A program made the translations under genes and the position numbers. A stretch of 32,624 bases of DNA, taken from the NCBI GenBank assembly GCA_029248485.1, contig JAQWJG010000050.1, forward strand, positions 1 to 32,624, read 5' to 3'. This stretch comes from SAR86 cluster bacterium (GTDB lineage: Bacteria > Pseudomonadota > Gammaproteobacteria > SAR86 > D2472). The notes under the pieces were generated by a model that was not told the DNA's origin, searched no databases, and was given only the letters and a program-made list of their open reading frames with translations. Of the stretch, positions 31,854 to 32,624 are shown piece by piece; within the stretch, counting starts at the first letter, position 1, and the number at the start of each line of letters is the position of its first letter.

Positions 31854-32624
31854 CTGAACAAGTCCTCTTCCTCACTTCTAATTAAAGATCGAGAGTCGCT
31901 AAGATTATTTTGTTTAAATTGATAGCCTTTGATTAATACAACAGGTTTTTTTTGTGCAGCCTGGCCCATCAATAATGATGAAGCTGCAGCTAATTCATCA
32001 GCAATACCTATTTGAGTTACTTTTAACTCATTATCATAAAGATCTTTTTTTCCTCGTTCATCTAAAAGACATTCAATGTTATGACTCCCAATCGTAAAGC
32101 CTACTATTCCATTTCTAAAAGGTCTGCCCATCGTATCGGTGATAATTACAGATATGTTTTTTTGAAAGTATTTAGATATAGATTCTGAAATCTTCTTTGC
32201 TGATTTATCAGGATTTTCTGGTAACAGCAAGACAATGTCCTTAAGTTGATCGATGTTAGACCTATCAATTCCTGCGTTTGCATGAATAAACCCTAATTTA
32301 TGCTCAACAATTAATACTCCCATTCTATAGCGGACTACCTTTTGAGATTCATCGAGTATTGCTTGGATAAACTTTGGATCTTTATCAATTTTTGTAGATA
32401 AAGTCATAGCCTCTTCTGAAGGGTCCAATTGTGAGATATCCAGATATCTATTTTCTGATTTAGAAATAATTTTTTGAGCTATTGCAATGACATCCCCATC
32501 ATTAATTGATATTGATTCAGAGGTTATAGCACGGATGATTTCTTTGGATACATCTTGTCCTGGCTGAATAAGCGGAAGTGTCTCTAGAGCAATGAGGTTA
32601 ATAGAACTGATAATACTTCTCTTG
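31850..32624 (-). CDS. cofE: CofE: F420-0:gamma-glutamyl ligase (5' end outside window)
   Basis: CofE adds glutamates to F420-0 with GTP. The frame is open to the right edge, with no ATG, GTG or TTG in the first codons; the visible part begins INLIALETLPLIQPGQDV, close to the usual CofE N-terminus, so only a few codons are missing. It includes GDVIAIAQKIISKSE, the segment HANAGIDRSN, VIITDTMGRPFRNGIVGFTIG and DELAAASSLLMGQ, all CofE signatures. A TTG at 32428 is in frame but would delete the first domain strands. It ends after the CofE domain; the second, nitroreductase-like domain of mycobacterial FbiB is absent. Confidence 0.94.
   Translation of the reverse strand, partial: KRSIISSINLIALETLPLIQPGQDVSKEIIRAITSESISINDGDVIAIAQKIISKSENRYLDISQLDPSEEAMTLSTKIDKDPKFIQAILDESQKVVRYRMGVLIVEHKLGFIHANAGIDRSNIDQLKDIVLLLPENPDKSAKKISESISKYFQKNISVIITDTMGRPFRNGIVGFTIGSHNIECLLDERGKKDLYDNELKVTQIGIADELAAASSLLMGQAAQKKPVVLIKGYQFKQNNLSDSRSLIRSEEEDLFR

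Noticed and set aside
32428..32430. TTG as the cofE start
   Set aside because: Clear CofE-like sequence continues upstream in frame to the window edge.
1..32624. tRNA, rRNA, CRISPR, insertion sequence or integrase
   Set aside because: No GTTC-type T-arm context, repeat-spacer array, transposase or terminal inverted repeats were seen; gaps are too short to hold most of them.

Overview
The window is a compact, AT-rich (roughly one third G+C by eye) bacterial segment. Its gene order and gene families point to a gammaproteobacterium: rluC-rpmF-fabD-fabG-acpP-fabF-mltG-tmk, the divergent mrp/metG pair, nhaB, dusA, mlaA, and rnt near bacterioferritin and grxD. The low G+C, gaps of a few bases between genes and convergent genes that touch or overlap suggest a streamlined free-living marine lineage such as SAR86. 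That placement is inference; the window holds no rRNA or other marker that settles it. I see no rRNA, tRNA, insertion sequence, integrase, CRISPR array or replication origin, and no gene-free stretch over 300 bases. The longest gap is the 270-base rluC/rne divergent region.

Layout. (1) 1-5644, minus strand: an envelope and fatty-acid operon running rluC, rpmF, fabD, fabG, acpP, fabF, mltG, tmk (cut by the left edge). plsX and fabH, which sit between rpmF and fabD in E. coli, are absent, and so is pabC. acpP carries an apparent one-base deletion. (2) 5645-12707: rne with a structured leader, nudC, nhaB, dusA, and an mrp-mlaA pair. (3) 12763-16447, plus strand: metG with no normal start codon, then a ferredoxin-NADP reductase and an RnfB-like ferredoxin without a membrane anchor. 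(4) 16442-19732: a Leu/Glu/Phe/Val-type dehydrogenase, rnt, a metallo-beta-lactamase-fold gene and a bacterioferritin-like gene that diverge around a near-consensus Fur box, and grxD. (5) 19732-25737, the accessory region: a minus-strand unit of 3-ketosteroid-dehydrogenase-like flavoprotein, SDR, SnoaL-like protein, ketosteroid-isomerase-like protein, pdxJ and grxD. Diverging from it are a nitronate-monooxygenase-like gene and a small membrane protein. (6) 25387-32624, minus strand: one tightly packed unit with a full coenzyme F420 set (cofE, cofD, cofC and a fused CofG-CofH, i.e. FbiC type) followed without gaps by a DUF1295 steroid-reductase-like membrane protein, an exported M20 peptidase and a cupin.

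How the genes fit together. The most notable content is F420 biosynthesis in a gammaproteobacterial context, close to a module of steroid- or cyclic-terpenoid-type ring chemistry. The isomerase candidate keeps the complete Tyr/Asp/Asp triad of ketosteroid isomerase. The DUF1295 gene overlaps fbiC by four bases. A working hypothesis is that this cell makes F420 and uses it, with flavoenzymes, for redox chemistry on alicyclic compounds; no known F420-dependent enzyme is visible inside the window. Several housekeeping proteins lack hallmark residues (RNase E zinc-link, Mrp CxxC, MlaA lipobox). The acpP frameshift and missing metG start may instead be sequence errors.
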